Below, one piece after another: positions 46,834 to 55,249 of a stretch of DNA of 64,000 nt. The DNA lies in the NCBI GenBank assembly GCA_963972195.1, contig CAXATH010000001.1:186001-250000 (forward strand), given 5' to 3'. The stretch's first letter is position 1; each line of letters starts with the position of its first letter. This DNA is from Litorimonas sp963972195. Lineage in GTDB: Bacteria; Pseudomonadota; Alphaproteobacteria; Caulobacterales; Maricaulaceae. Below the pieces are notes generated by a model. That model had not been told where the DNA came from, did not search any database, and saw only the letters and a list, made by a program, of their open reading frames with translations. The position numbers and the translations under genes were made by a program.

Positions 46834-46852
46834 ATACAGTTTTTCACTGTAT
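46834..46852. promoter_or_regulatory. Inverted repeat ATACAGT-N5-ACTGTAT upstream of the coiled-coil gene
   Basis: Perfect 7-bp arms around TTTTC, centred about 55 bp before the GTG start at 46898 and just behind the divergent 90-aa gene. There is no T run after it, so it looks like an operator rather than a terminator. It could serve either gene. Confidence 0.45.
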
Positions 46853-46897
46853 ATTCCGTTAAGACGATGTTCGGAAAAATTTAATAAAGAGGTGTGC

Positions 46898-48862
46898 GTG
46901 TCAGACATTTCAAAAAAAATTCTGAGTATTGAGCCGGACGAAAGCCCTTCCGGCTCTGAAATCGTGACGCCTCCCGCATCAGAAACAACTCAAAATGAAG
47001 CCTTTCCGGCCTTTGTCCATCGCCCTTCGTCAAATTTTGTACCAAGCTCGGAGCAAACGAAATCGGGTCGTGGGCTCATATGGGTCGGTCTAATTCTAGC
47101 CATGCTTTGGATCGCCCTGAGCGCCGCTTTTATCTTTTTACAGCCCTCAGAAAATGCTTTCTTCTCTTCCCTCGCTGGCCTGACCGTAAGCGGCCTCATT
47201 ATCCTTTTTCCTGCTCTCCTCGCGATCCTATTTTGTATCGCGAGCTATAAACTGAGCCAAATGAGTACGAGAGCTGCGCGTCTGTCCGCTATTAGTGAAC
47301 GACTTTTACAGGCGGATCAGTCATCCGCGCAAATGGCAACTAATTTAGCAGAGACCATCCGCACCCAAATGAACCAGTTGGACGATCAAATGTCGGAACT
47401 CACTGGTCGCTTTGAAACTCTCCGAAATTTAGCACAGTCCCATTCAAAGTCTCTGACAGACTCCTCCGCCTCCCTTCTTTCCACGAATGAGACTCTTGAG
47501 AACACTTTCAAATCCCACCGGGAATCTCTGGAGGCCATGGTAAAAACGGTGGAAGAAAAATTTGGTGAAACTCAGGATAAGCTTGACGCGCAAAAAGTGT
47601 CTTTGTCCGAGGCGCTTGAGCGAAGTACATTGAGCCTGAACGAAGCGGGCCAAAATTTGGAAGACAAAAGTCAGGTTTTTGACGGGTTCATGACGAAATC
47701 GGAACGCCGCCTGTCCGTCATGACTGAATCACTTTCTACCTCTAACCGTGAAGCGGCAGACGTTATCGACGGACTCGACCGCCAGATTTCAGGCCTTGCA
47801 GAGAAGCTCTCAGAGTTAAAGACGGAGAACACATGCTTGTCAGAGGCCTTAGAGAGCAAATTATCCCTGTTATCCACTCTTACGGATTCTGCAAACGACG
47901 CAAAGGAGGAACTTTTTGGCGTCATTAGCAAAAGTGTTGATGCAACTGATGCACTGCGTTCAGAGGCTAAATCTGTTGGAGAGCTTCTTTCAGAAAAATT
48001 TCAGAAGCTGAACAATGAACTGTTTGAGAACCAAAAAACGGCTCAGGAAGTCATCCAGAACAGGGAAACATCCAATTTGGCGGAATTGGAAAAATCACAC
48101 CAAGCGCTCTCCGAGCTCGAAGCAAGGTTAAAACATCTGGGTGAGAAATCTAAAGAGATCGAGTTTAAGCAAGAGATAAAGACAAAGAGTTCTGATGAAG
48201 GTTCTTATCGGGACCGCTTACATTTGCGCCCATTAGACGAGGCTCAAGACTCACCACAATCTAATACCGACTCTTTTGATTTGGAAGTCGAGCCTCTTGA
48301 TTTAGACTCGGACATGTCAATTCCCTCCTCAGACACCCAACAATCTCCACTGGCGAGCGGTTCCGCTGAGGTTATTAAGCCATTGACGGAACCTGCGCCG
48401 CTCTTTGGACGGGCAAAGGCGAAAGAGAAAACGCCGTGGCGGTGGCGCGACATGATGGGTGGATTTGAAAATCCCGATGAAGAGGATGGCACCCAACAAA
48501 ATTTGACAGTCGAAGGGAAACAGCCTGCGGAGCAAGAGACGGCGCCGGGCAATTTTGAAAGCTGGATAGAAAAAACGGCTGTAGATAAGAACCGCTTAAC
48601 CGCCAGCACCTTGACTGAAACGGCTAGGGCAATGGCGCTACGGACAGAGAGTATTGAAAGTGTTATCTGGCGATGTGAACCAGACCTTGCAGAGGAAGTT
48701 TCATCAATCGCAAAATCACATGAAGGATTTGCCGAAGCGGCGCGCGTCTATCAGATTGAAAAGTCCGAAGAAGTGAACCCTGAAATTATGAACCGGGAAG
48801 CCCTTCGTAACCGACTGAACTCACCAGATGGGAAACTGTTTCTTCTTAGCTTCCTTGCTTAG
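46898..48862 (+). CDS. Membrane-anchored coiled-coil protein, possible TipN-like polarity factor
   Basis: The 654-residue protein has a disordered N-terminus, two membrane helices (about 62-83 and 90-115, with a short loop), then a long coiled coil to about residue 430 rich in Ser, Glu, Leu and Lys (SERLLQADQSSAQMATNLAE onward). An acidic Ser/Pro linker, the short motif KTPWRWRDMMGGF near residue 525, and a small helical C-terminal domain follow. This layout matches TipN of Caulobacter, a birth-scar polarity marker, but the identification is inference from architecture. The start is the GTG at 46898, five bases after AAGAGG; the earlier GTG overlaps that site. Confidence 0.7.
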   Translation: MSDISKKILSIEPDESPSGSEIVTPPASETTQNEAFPAFVHRPSSNFVPSSEQTKSGRGLIWVGLILAMLWIALSAAFIFLQPSENAFFSSLAGLTVSGLIILFPALLAILFCIASYKLSQMSTRAARLSAISERLLQADQSSAQMATNLAETIRTQMNQLDDQMSELTGRFETLRNLAQSHSKSLTDSSASLLSTNETLENTFKSHRESLEAMVKTVEEKFGETQDKLDAQKVSLSEALERSTLSLNEAGQNLEDKSQVFDGFMTKSERRLSVMTESLSTSNREAADVIDGLDRQISGLAEKLSELKTENTCLSEALESKLSLLSTLTDSANDAKEELFGVISKSVDATDALRSEAKSVGELLSEKFQKLNNELFENQKTAQEVIQNRETSNLAELEKSHQALSELEARLKHLGEKSKEIEFKQEIKTKSSDEGSYRDRLHLRPLDEAQDSPQSNTDSFDLEVEPLDLDSDMSIPSSDTQQSPLASGSAEVIKPLTEPAPLFGRAKAKEKTPWRWRDMMGGFENPDEEDGTQQNLTVEGKQPAEQETAPGNFESWIEKTAVDKNRLTASTLTETARAMALRTESIESVIWRCEPDLAEEVSSIAKSHEGFAEAARVYQIEKSEEVNPEIMNREALRNRLNSPDGKLFLLSFLA

Positions 48863-48913
48863 GTTTCTCAGCAACTCTTCGAGGCCAAAATAGCCGTTCC
48901 TCTTTTTGAGAGC

Positions 48914-48946
48914 AAAAAAAAACCGGGCCAAGGCCCGGTTTTCTTT
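48914..48946. terminator. Bidirectional rho-independent terminator
   Basis: An A run, then AACCGGGCC-AA-GGCCCGGTT (48921-48940), then TTCTTTT. It is a perfect 9-bp inverted repeat between two convergent genes, the coiled-coil gene and the TonB receptor gene. Confidence 0.88.
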
Positions 48947-48966
48947 TAACTAACGCGAGGCTTCGC

Positions 48967-51591
48967 TTAAAAGCTGTAACGCGCAGCCACCCCGTAAGTC
49001 CGTGGCTGGTTTGGATAAACATTGACTGTTCCGGACTGGACAACTCCAGGGAAAGCACTGGTGTATGTTTCGTGGTTGAACAAGTTGCGACCCCAGAAAC
49101 GAAGTTCAACACCATTATCAAAGTCGAAGCCTAGTGAGCCGTTAAACAACTGAGTATCTCGTGTTAGACCTGCAATATTGTCAACAATCTGTACTTCATC
49201 TTCGTACTGATAGTTACCACGGATATAGGCTGACATACCGTTCTCGAATTGATGAGTGTAAGTCGCAGAAGCCGTCAAAGCGATTTCATTAATGCCTGCA
49301 GGCTTTTCACCGGACAGATCAACCGTCGTTCCGTTTGGTCCAGGCGCGCCGACAAATGAGTCATAGACTGGGTCTTGAATAACGGCACCTAATGTCAGTG
49401 TTAATGGATCGAACGGTGTGAAGGTAGAATCAAATTCGATACCTTGAGTAGATTGCGCGCCTGCATTGGCCAAAACAAATCCAGTACCTTGGAAAATCGT
49501 GGACTGGAAGTTTTCAACTGTCTGGTCAAACAAGGCGATATTGATTGCGGCTCTTTCGAAACGGGCTTTCAGACCGATTTCAAAGACTTCGACAGTCTCT
49601 GGATCGGAAAAACGCGTTCCAAAATTACGTCCGGTCGAAGGAACATAGTTATTTGGCAGCAATCCAGCCGCCTGAAGCGCCGCAGCGTCTTGAATAAATG
49701 GACGGGAGTCGCGTGTCAGATTCCATGATGAAGCTTTGAAGCCTGTCGCGTAACTACCATACACATTGAGATTGCTGCTAACTTCATAAGCCGCTTTCAA
49801 TGTATATGTGAACTCATCATCCTTCGTACGCCCATCTTCAACAGAATTAGGGAATTCTAAGAATTGTGGCTGGAATTGAAGGGCGAATAAGCCGGCCAGT
49901 GGATTGGTTGCCGGGTTGGAGACTACTGCTTGTGAGAAAGCTTGAACACCTGCATTATACTGACCAAACGCCGCTTGCGCTGCCGCGCCTGCTCCACCAC
50001 TTGCGATGAAGTTGATGTTAGTCGGCGTTGGAGGCAATCCGAAGGCCGCCATAAAGCTCGGAATTCCACCAGGTAGAACACCAGGAATAGGTGCCTGACC
50101 ATTCAGTAGAACCGTCGTAGAAACAACTTGCACGCCATCGGCGCCTTGGAAGTCCAGATTACTGAAAACATCGTTGTTAACAGCACTTCCAGAAACATTT
50201 TTCTCATCGCTTGTGTAGTTACCACCTACTGTCAAAGTCAGACGATCCGTGACATCAAAATCAAGTGTACCAAAAGCTGAGTAAGCTTTATCTTCCTGAC
50301 GAGACGTTTCAATAATCTGGGTTTCATCCGCAAAGAATGTGCCCGGAGCAAAACCAAGGATCTGCTCGATTCCGCCCAATTGTCCGCCCGACAATATATC
50401 GATATAGCTGCGGAGGTCTTCACCATAGATAAGGCCTGATTCCTGTTCGATAGTTTCATCGAAGTAATAGCCACCAATCATCCATTCCAGACGATTTCCG
50501 CCATTAGACGATAAACGCAATTCTTGGGTAAATGTATCAAGAACATTTTCTTGGTTCGTATCGGCAAGCAGGTCGAGAGAGTTAAAATCTGAATCACTCA
50601 CAAAGGAAGAGTCTGTTTTCCGAATAGCAGTAATGGATGTCAGCGTCATATTGCCGAAATCATAATCTATTTGCCCAGAAAAGCCGCTATCGGTGATCTG
50701 GTTCAATGTCTCGCTATTTGTAAATGTTTGGTAGGAAAATTGGTTGTTTGCAGAAGGCTGTTGTCCGCCCAAAGAGGCAATGACTTGCCCAGCTGTGGGT
50801 TGGCCTGCTCCAAGTGGGCCCTCGATCGCGACGCCCGTACCGCAGCAATTTTCGGAGAGATCACTTAAATCACCAATCAAACGGACAGAAAGAGCATCTG
50901 TGGGCTCCCATAAAATCTGGCCGCGAAGGTTGAAACGATCGACATTATTGAGCTCATCGCCGCCCCCTCCGAAGTTTTCGAAGTATCCGTCACGTTTTTG
51001 ATAACCACCCCCCAAGCTGACGGCAACATTCTCAGCCACCGCGCCGGTAATATAACCTTTCGCATAGTTCTGATTGTAATTGCCGTATCCGCCTTCAACA
51101 TAGCCTTGTGTTTCGAACTGAGGCTTCTCCGTCACGATGCTGACCACGCCAGCAGAGGCGTTTTTACCGAAAAGTGTAGATTGAGGACCGGAAAGAACCT
51201 CGACCCGTTCAAGCGCAGGGAGGTCACTAATCTGAGCCGCGGCACGCGAGCGATAAACGCCGTCAATGAAAAGGCCGACAGCAGGTTCGATACCGTAATT
51301 GTTACCGCCATTACCGAAACCACGAATGGTCAGTGTTGTATTGGCTGTATTCTGAAGCTGAGAAACACGAAACGTCGGAACTACGGATTGGAGGTCTTTA
51401 ACATCAAGAATTTGAGCCTTTTCTATTGTATCAGAAGAAGTAACTGTGACAGCCACGGGAGTCTCTTGAAGAGTTTGCGCCCGCTTTGTTGCCGTCACGA
51501 TAATTTCATCATCAACCTGCGCATAGGCGGGCATAGCAATAGTAGTGGCAAGAAGCGTTGCACCACTGATAAGGAGTGATTTCTTGAACAT
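48967..51591 (-). CDS. TonB-dependent outer-membrane receptor
   Basis: The 874-residue beta-barrel receptor has a signal peptide ending ATTIAMPAYAQVDD, a TonB box DEIIVTATKR, a plug domain (TPVAVTVTSSDTIEKAQ, TLTIRGFGNGG, VEVLSGPQSTLFGKNASAG) and a C-terminal barrel ending YGVAARYSF. It imports siderophores, vitamins or glycans using TonB energy; no transporter or regulator gene is adjacent, so the ligand is open. I prefer the ATG at 51591 (MFKKSLL) over one nine codons upstream because it starts a clean signal peptide. An Ala/Gly/Asn-rich stretch around residues 525-590 probably forms a long outer loop. Confidence 0.93.
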   Translation of the reverse strand: MFKKSLLISGATLLATTIAMPAYAQVDDEIIVTATKRAQTLQETPVAVTVTSSDTIEKAQILDVKDLQSVVPTFRVSQLQNTANTTLTIRGFGNGGNNYGIEPAVGLFIDGVYRSRAAAQISDLPALERVEVLSGPQSTLFGKNASAGVVSIVTEKPQFETQGYVEGGYGNYNQNYAKGYITGAVAENVAVSLGGGYQKRDGYFENFGGGGDELNNVDRFNLRGQILWEPTDALSVRLIGDLSDLSENCCGTGVAIEGPLGAGQPTAGQVIASLGGQQPSANNQFSYQTFTNSETLNQITDSGFSGQIDYDFGNMTLTSITAIRKTDSSFVSDSDFNSLDLLADTNQENVLDTFTQELRLSSNGGNRLEWMIGGYYFDETIEQESGLIYGEDLRSYIDILSGGQLGGIEQILGFAPGTFFADETQIIETSRQEDKAYSAFGTLDFDVTDRLTLTVGGNYTSDEKNVSGSAVNNDVFSNLDFQGADGVQVVSTTVLLNGQAPIPGVLPGGIPSFMAAFGLPPTPTNINFIASGGAGAAAQAAFGQYNAGVQAFSQAVVSNPATNPLAGLFALQFQPQFLEFPNSVEDGRTKDDEFTYTLKAAYEVSSNLNVYGSYATGFKASSWNLTRDSRPFIQDAAALQAAGLLPNNYVPSTGRNFGTRFSDPETVEVFEIGLKARFERAAINIALFDQTVENFQSTIFQGTGFVLANAGAQSTQGIEFDSTFTPFDPLTLTLGAVIQDPVYDSFVGAPGPNGTTVDLSGEKPAGINEIALTASATYTHQFENGMSAYIRGNYQYEDEVQIVDNIAGLTRDTQLFNGSLGFDFDNGVELRFWGRNLFNHETYTSAFPGVVQSGTVNVYPNQPRTYGVAARYSF

Positions 51592-51745
51592 GTTTCCCGG
51601 ATCCTTTTGTTGGAACATTTTTACCAGCTACAACGGCTGATAATTTACATATTTGCTAGCTAAAGCGCTGAATCAAAGCAAGCCCATTATTACAAGATTT
51701 CAATGGAGTGTTGCGAATTGGCCACAAGGGTATAAACGTCATTTT

Positions 51746-52810
51746 ATGACAGATCGGCCTACCCCAATTTCTTCGGATAAACCCCAATGGCAAGCTCACG
51801 AAGCTTCGCCTGATTCAGTCGGGGAACGACTCGATAAATGGTTGAGTAATTGGACTGGCCTGTCTCGATCACGCGTGAAAGAGCTCCTCAATGCTGGTCA
51901 TGTTCGTATGGACGGCGACATTGTCACCAGCGGAACCCACAAAGTAAAAGCCGACTGTGAATACGCCCTTCTTGTTCCAGCTCTCGTGGATGACACGCCC
52001 ACTCCGGAAGATATCCCCCTCAATATTGTTTATGAAGATGATCAGCTCATAGTTGTCAATAAACCATCAGGAATGACGGTGCATCCGGCGCCTGGTTCGC
52101 GGTCTGCCACGCTGGTCAACGCCCTGCTGTACCACTGTAAAGACACCCTCTCCGGCATTGGCGGCGTCATGCGGCCAGGGATCGTTCACAGGCTAGACAA
52201 AGACACGTCGGGCCTTTTGGTGGTCGCAAAAACTGATCGAGCGCATCGCTATCTTTCTAAACAATTCGCCAAACATACCATCGAACGTATTTATACTTGT
52301 TTCGTCAGAGGCGCGCCCAAGCCGCGATCCGGAACGGTTGAAAGTCGGCTAGCACGATCTGCGACGGACCGAAAAAAACAAGCCGTCGTCCGAGGCACTT
52401 TGGGCGCCATGGACATATCGGAGCATGGGCGCCATGCAATTACGCATTACAAATATATCAAGGGATTCGGTCAGCAAGCTCACGCGGCTGTCGGAACACC
52501 CAAAGTCAGTCAACTCGACTGCCAATTGGAAACCGGACGCACGCATCAAATCCGGGTTCACTTGGCCGCCATCAATGCGCCGCTCCTAGGCGACCCTCTA
52601 TATGGAAGTCAAAGGGGGTTTTTAACCGCAAACAAGCCTGACGAAGCAGCGCTCCGCGAAGCGATATTTATCTTCAAGAGGCAGGCTCTGCACGCAAAGC
52701 ATCTTGGCTTTCTCCACCCACTCACGAAAGAGTTGATGACTTTTGATGCAGACCTGCCGCCCGACATGTTAAATCTTTACAAGGCGCTTTCGGGTTTGGA
52801 GAGCGGGTAA
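51746..52810 (+). CDS. rluD: Large-subunit rRNA pseudouridine synthase, RluD/RluA family
   Basis: The 354-residue enzyme has an N-terminal S4 RNA-binding domain (ERLDKWLSNWTGLSRSRVKE), the catalytic aspartate in VHRLDKDTSGLLVVAK near residue 150, and LDCQLETGRTHQIRVHL near residue 265. The full S4-plus-catalytic layout fits RluD, which modifies helix 69 of 23S rRNA. The ATG at 51746 is not preceded by a clear ribosome-binding site. TATAAA ends nine bases before the ATG, so a very short or absent leader is possible. The frame is open further upstream but that part looks non-coding. rpoH follows, a frequent alphaproteobacterial neighbour. Confidence 0.9.
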   Translation: MTDRPTPISSDKPQWQAHEASPDSVGERLDKWLSNWTGLSRSRVKELLNAGHVRMDGDIVTSGTHKVKADCEYALLVPALVDDTPTPEDIPLNIVYEDDQLIVVNKPSGMTVHPAPGSRSATLVNALLYHCKDTLSGIGGVMRPGIVHRLDKDTSGLLVVAKTDRAHRYLSKQFAKHTIERIYTCFVRGAPKPRSGTVESRLARSATDRKKQAVVRGTLGAMDISEHGRHAITHYKYIKGFGQQAHAAVGTPKVSQLDCQLETGRTHQIRVHLAAINAPLLGDPLYGSQRGFLTANKPDEAALREAIFIFKRQALHAKHLGFLHPLTKELMTFDADLPPDMLNLYKALSGLESG

Positions 52811-52916
52811 TTCGGGGTGCGCCGGAGAGCTTTCGCCATTTAATCGTCTCTGAACCTTTAAACGGCATTCGCGTATCTTATATGTAAGCCTTAATTTCTC
52901 TACTGGGAGCCACTCA

Positions 52917-53882
52917 ATGGCCGACGCCAAAACGACATTACCCGCCAGCAAAGACACGACCGATGCCAGCAAAGGTGACGCGGCGTATACTGGCAATCTA
53001 AGCCTTTCGACTGCGCTGTCTCCAGAGCAAGGGCTCAATAGCTACCTGCAGGAAATACGTAAGTTTCCAATGCTTGAACGCGATGAGGAGTTCATGCTCG
53101 CCAAGCGCTGGACAGAACGCGGCGATACGGACGCGGCTGAGAGAATGGTAACGTCCCACCTTAGATTAGTAGCAAAAATTGCCATGGGGTATAGGGGGTA
53201 TGGCCTCCCTGTTGGAGAAGTCATTTCCGAGGGCAATGTGGGCCTGATGCAAGCCGTTAAAAAATTCGACCCAGACAAGGGGTTTCGCCTCTCCACCTAT
53301 GCGATGTGGTGGATACGCGCGGCCATTCAGGAATATGTCCTGCGATCATGGTCCCTTGTCAAAATGGGAACAACAGCCGCGCAGAAAAAGTTATTCTTTA
53401 ATCTCAGACGCTTAAAGGGAGAGATGAAAGCGGTTGAGGACGGCGACCTTACGCCTGAGCATGTTGAAAAGATTGCGACTACTCTCAACGTAAAAGTAGA
53501 TGAAGTTCATTCCATGAACCGCCGTATGTCCGGCGGGGGGGATGCGTCCTTGAATGTTACAATTGGCGGGGATGATGGCACGGCCGAATGGCAAGAATGG
53601 CTCCAGGACGAAACAGATTCTCAAGAGGAAGAATTGGGTCAATCCCAAGAGCATGATGAGCGAATGGAGCTTCTTCACGAGGCTATGGCTGACCTGAATG
53701 ATCGCGAGCGCGACATCATCATGAAACGAAAACTCTCTGATGACCCTATGACCCTCGAGGATTTAGCTGGGATTTATGATGTCAGCCGCGAACGCATCCG
53801 TCAGATTGAAGGACGTGCTTTTGAGAAACTTCAAGAAGCCATGCTCGCCGCGACAGAAGCAAAAGGCTACATTGAAGGATAA
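52917..53882 (+). CDS. rpoH: RNA polymerase heat-shock sigma factor (sigma-32)
   Basis: Directs transcription of chaperone and protease genes on heat shock. The 321-residue protein has sigma region 1.2/2 (LQEIRKFPMLERDEEF, VTSHLRLVAKIAMGYRGYGLP, GFRLSTYAMWWIRAAIQEYVLRS-type segment), the diagnostic RpoH box Q156-KKLFFNLR, and region 4 with DLAGIYDVSRERIRQIEGRAFEKL. GGGAG lies about ten bases before the ATG. A 106-bp leader separates it from rluD and may hold its promoter, which I could not define. Confidence 0.96.
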   Translation: MADAKTTLPASKDTTDASKGDAAYTGNLSLSTALSPEQGLNSYLQEIRKFPMLERDEEFMLAKRWTERGDTDAAERMVTSHLRLVAKIAMGYRGYGLPVGEVISEGNVGLMQAVKKFDPDKGFRLSTYAMWWIRAAIQEYVLRSWSLVKMGTTAAQKKLFFNLRRLKGEMKAVEDGDLTPEHVEKIATTLNVKVDEVHSMNRRMSGGGDASLNVTIGGDDGTAEWQEWLQDETDSQEEELGQSQEHDERMELLHEAMADLNDRERDIIMKRKLSDDPMTLEDLAGIYDVSRERIRQIEGRAFEKLQEAMLAATEAKGYIEG

Positions 53883-53961
53883 GGTCTAATATTTTGTCAT
53901 TTTGGGAACTACGCCCCTCTCTGCCCGTTCTTTTCGCAAGCAGATATTTAGAGGAGTAGAC

Positions 53962-54417
53962 ATGTCAATTTATACTAGACTTGAAAAAGATCACGACAAA
54001 CAACGCGACCTGATTCAGAAAATCAAAAAGACCCAGAACGGGTCGAAGAATCGTTCTGAACTCTGGACGGATTTAAAGGTCGAGCTGGAAGCCCATGCAT
54101 CAGCCGAAGAACAAGCTTTTTACTCCGAGTTAATGCGCGATCCTGAAGGCACGGACGAGACCCGCCACGCGGTCGAAGAGCATCAGGAAATGCATGAAAT
54201 GATCTCGGAATTGGACATCATGGATCAATCTGACGATCTCTGGATGAAGAAATTTGAAAAACTGGCAGATAAAGTTGTTCATCACGTCGACGAGGAAGAA
54301 GCCGAGTTTTTTCCAAAGGCCAAAAAGCTTTTTAAGAAATCTGAAGAGGAAGAAATGTTAGAGGATTTCAACAAGCGGAAACCTAAAGAAGAGAAAAAGC
54401 AGGAATCCGCCGCTTAG
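53962..54417 (+). CDS. Hemerythrin HHE domain protein
   Basis: The 151-residue helical protein has the His/Glu iron-ligand pattern of bacterial HHE domains: LEKDHDKQRDLI (H11), LEAHASAEEQAFY, HAVEEHQEMHEMI and VVHHVDEEEAEFFPKA. Such proteins bind a di-iron centre and are linked to oxygen, NO or iron handling and to stress. The C-terminal 30 residues are Lys/Glu-rich and probably disordered. GAGGAG lies just upstream of the ATG at 53962, which decides the start; a 20-codon upstream extension is rejected. A terminator follows directly. Confidence 0.9.
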   Translation: MSIYTRLEKDHDKQRDLIQKIKKTQNGSKNRSELWTDLKVELEAHASAEEQAFYSELMRDPEGTDETRHAVEEHQEMHEMISELDIMDQSDDLWMKKFEKLADKVVHHVDEEEAEFFPKAKKLFKKSEEEEMLEDFNKRKPKEEKKQESAA

Positions 54418-54439
54418 GTATAGGCAAATAGCTCTGTGA

Positions 54440-54464
54440 AAGCCCCCTCAAACGGGGCTTTTTT
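54440..54464 (+). terminator. Rho-independent terminator after hemerythrin gene
   Basis: AAGCCCC - CTCAAAC - GGGGCTT followed by a run of T. The 7-bp GC-rich stem lies 23 bases past the stop. An A pair on the left would give only weak activity for the convergent regulator gene. Confidence 0.88.
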
Positions 54465-54480
54465 ATGGTTAGCCAAATCA

Positions 54481-54690
54481 TTACGGGAGTTGGAAGAGGT
54501 CTTCGACGCGAACCCCCAGAGCCTTCGCCAGTTTCAAAGATAAAATCGTCGTCGGGACAAATACCCCGTTTTCCACCGTATTGATTGTCTTCCGGCTCAC
54601 GCTGACTTTCTCTGCCAAATCGCTCTGCGTCAGTCCGGCCGCTTTGCGGTATTGGGTTAGGGCATTCGAGAGCTCGGGATGATTAGGCAC
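54481..54690 (-). CDS. Small XRE/Cro-C1 family transcriptional regulator
   Basis: A 69-residue single helix-turn-helix protein: LTQYRKAAGLTQSDLAEKVSV-like helices 1-2, recognition helix SRKTINTVENG (about 31-42), then TTILSLKLAKALGVRVEDLF. I start it at the GTG at 54690, whose first eight bases (GTGCCTAA) overlap the stop of the upstream membrane-protein gene; the longer 83-residue reading begins inside that gene. Small XRE proteins of this type commonly control their own operon with a membrane partner, and twin inverted repeats sit at the operon promoter. Confidence 0.88.
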   Translation of the reverse strand: MPNHPELSNALTQYRKAAGLTQSDLAEKVSVSRKTINTVENGVFVPTTILSLKLAKALGVRVEDLFQLP

Positions 54691-55132
54691 CGTGAAGTTC
54701 CAGAAAAGCAAATGTGTAAAGTGGGGTGGCAACTCCTATGGCCATAATCAACCGCGACATGTCGCTTCCCGTCATTGGAATGAACCGGGTCATGAGGAAC
54801 AAACCTAGAATGGCCGCCATCAAGATGAGATAACCTACCTTTATTGATGTATTGCGGTGTGCTTTCACTAGGTCATCTTCCAAAACGGCCTGAGCAGACG
54901 AAGACAATCGTTTGAACATCCGTTTTCCTCTGACCACTAAGACAAGTAGCGCCAATGCCCATAAGATTTGACCGGCATCAGCGATATTGTCCGCCATGCT
55001 TCGTGTGGAAGAATTCGCATCTGCGATCCAATCCATGCTGGGGACCTGCCAGACCAGATAAGTTGACGCGAGGAACATGAGGATCAGCGCCCTCTGCCGT
55101 GATAAATTTTCAGTATTTTCAACTTTTGCCAT
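54683..55132 (-). CDS. Small multi-pass membrane protein, partner of XRE regulator
   Basis: The 149-residue protein has four hydrophobic segments (about 14-29, 52-67, 97-116 and 124-145) with a charged loop RGKRMFKRLSSSAQAVLEDDLVKA between the second and third. I do not recognise a named family beyond the general class of membrane proteins paired with small XRE regulators. The start at 55132 has GGAG five bases upstream. A frame extension to 55177 runs through the operator and promoter and is excluded. Translation is coupled to the regulator gene by an 8-base overlap. Confidence 0.8.
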   Translation of the reverse strand: MAKVENTENLSRQRALILMFLASTYLVWQVPSMDWIADANSSTRSMADNIADAGQILWALALLVLVVRGKRMFKRLSSSAQAVLEDDLVKAHRNTSIKVGYLILMAAILGLFLMTRFIPMTGSDMSRLIMAIGVATPLYTFAFLELHGA

Positions 55133-55145
55133 GAGAACTCCTTTG

Positions 55146-55163
55146 TGTAACGTGTAGGTTACA
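55146..55163. promoter_or_regulatory. Operator copy 1: TGTAAC-N6-GTTACA
   Basis: Perfect 6-bp inverted repeat (TGTAAC GTGTAG GTTACA) that abuts the -10 element and ends before the start of the membrane-protein gene. The same arms with the same spacing recur 34 bp away. Confidence 0.8.
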
Positions 55164-55190
55164 TATAGATACCTCATTTTGTAACGTCAA
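55162..55190 (-). promoter_or_regulatory. Promoter of the membrane-protein/XRE operon
   Basis: On the minus strand a -35 TTGACG (complement of 55185-55190) and a -10 TATATG (complement of 55162-55167) are separated by exactly 17 bases. The -35 lies inside operator copy 2 and the -10 shares two bases with copy 1, so a bound repressor would block RNA polymerase. It is a direct reading; no transcription data are available. Confidence 0.65.
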
Positions 55191-55197
55191 GGTTACA
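55180..55197. promoter_or_regulatory. Operator copy 2: TGTAAC-N6-GTTACA
   Basis: Perfect inverted repeat (TGTAAC GTCAAG GTTACA), identical in arms and spacing to copy 1, covering the -35 region. Centre-to-centre distance to copy 1 is 34 bp, a little over three helical turns. Confidence 0.8.
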
Positions 55198-55249
55198 TTT
55201 TTATATTTAGGCTATTTTCCTTTTTCAAAAAATCTTGTCACTCAGTCCG

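Noticed and set aside
50998..51579. 193-codon open frame on the plus strand
   Set aside because: Antisense to the plug domain of the TonB receptor.
51653..51745. 31-codon upstream extension of rluD
   Set aside because: It begins at TTG, has no family resemblance, and S4-domain proteins start close to the ATG at 51746.
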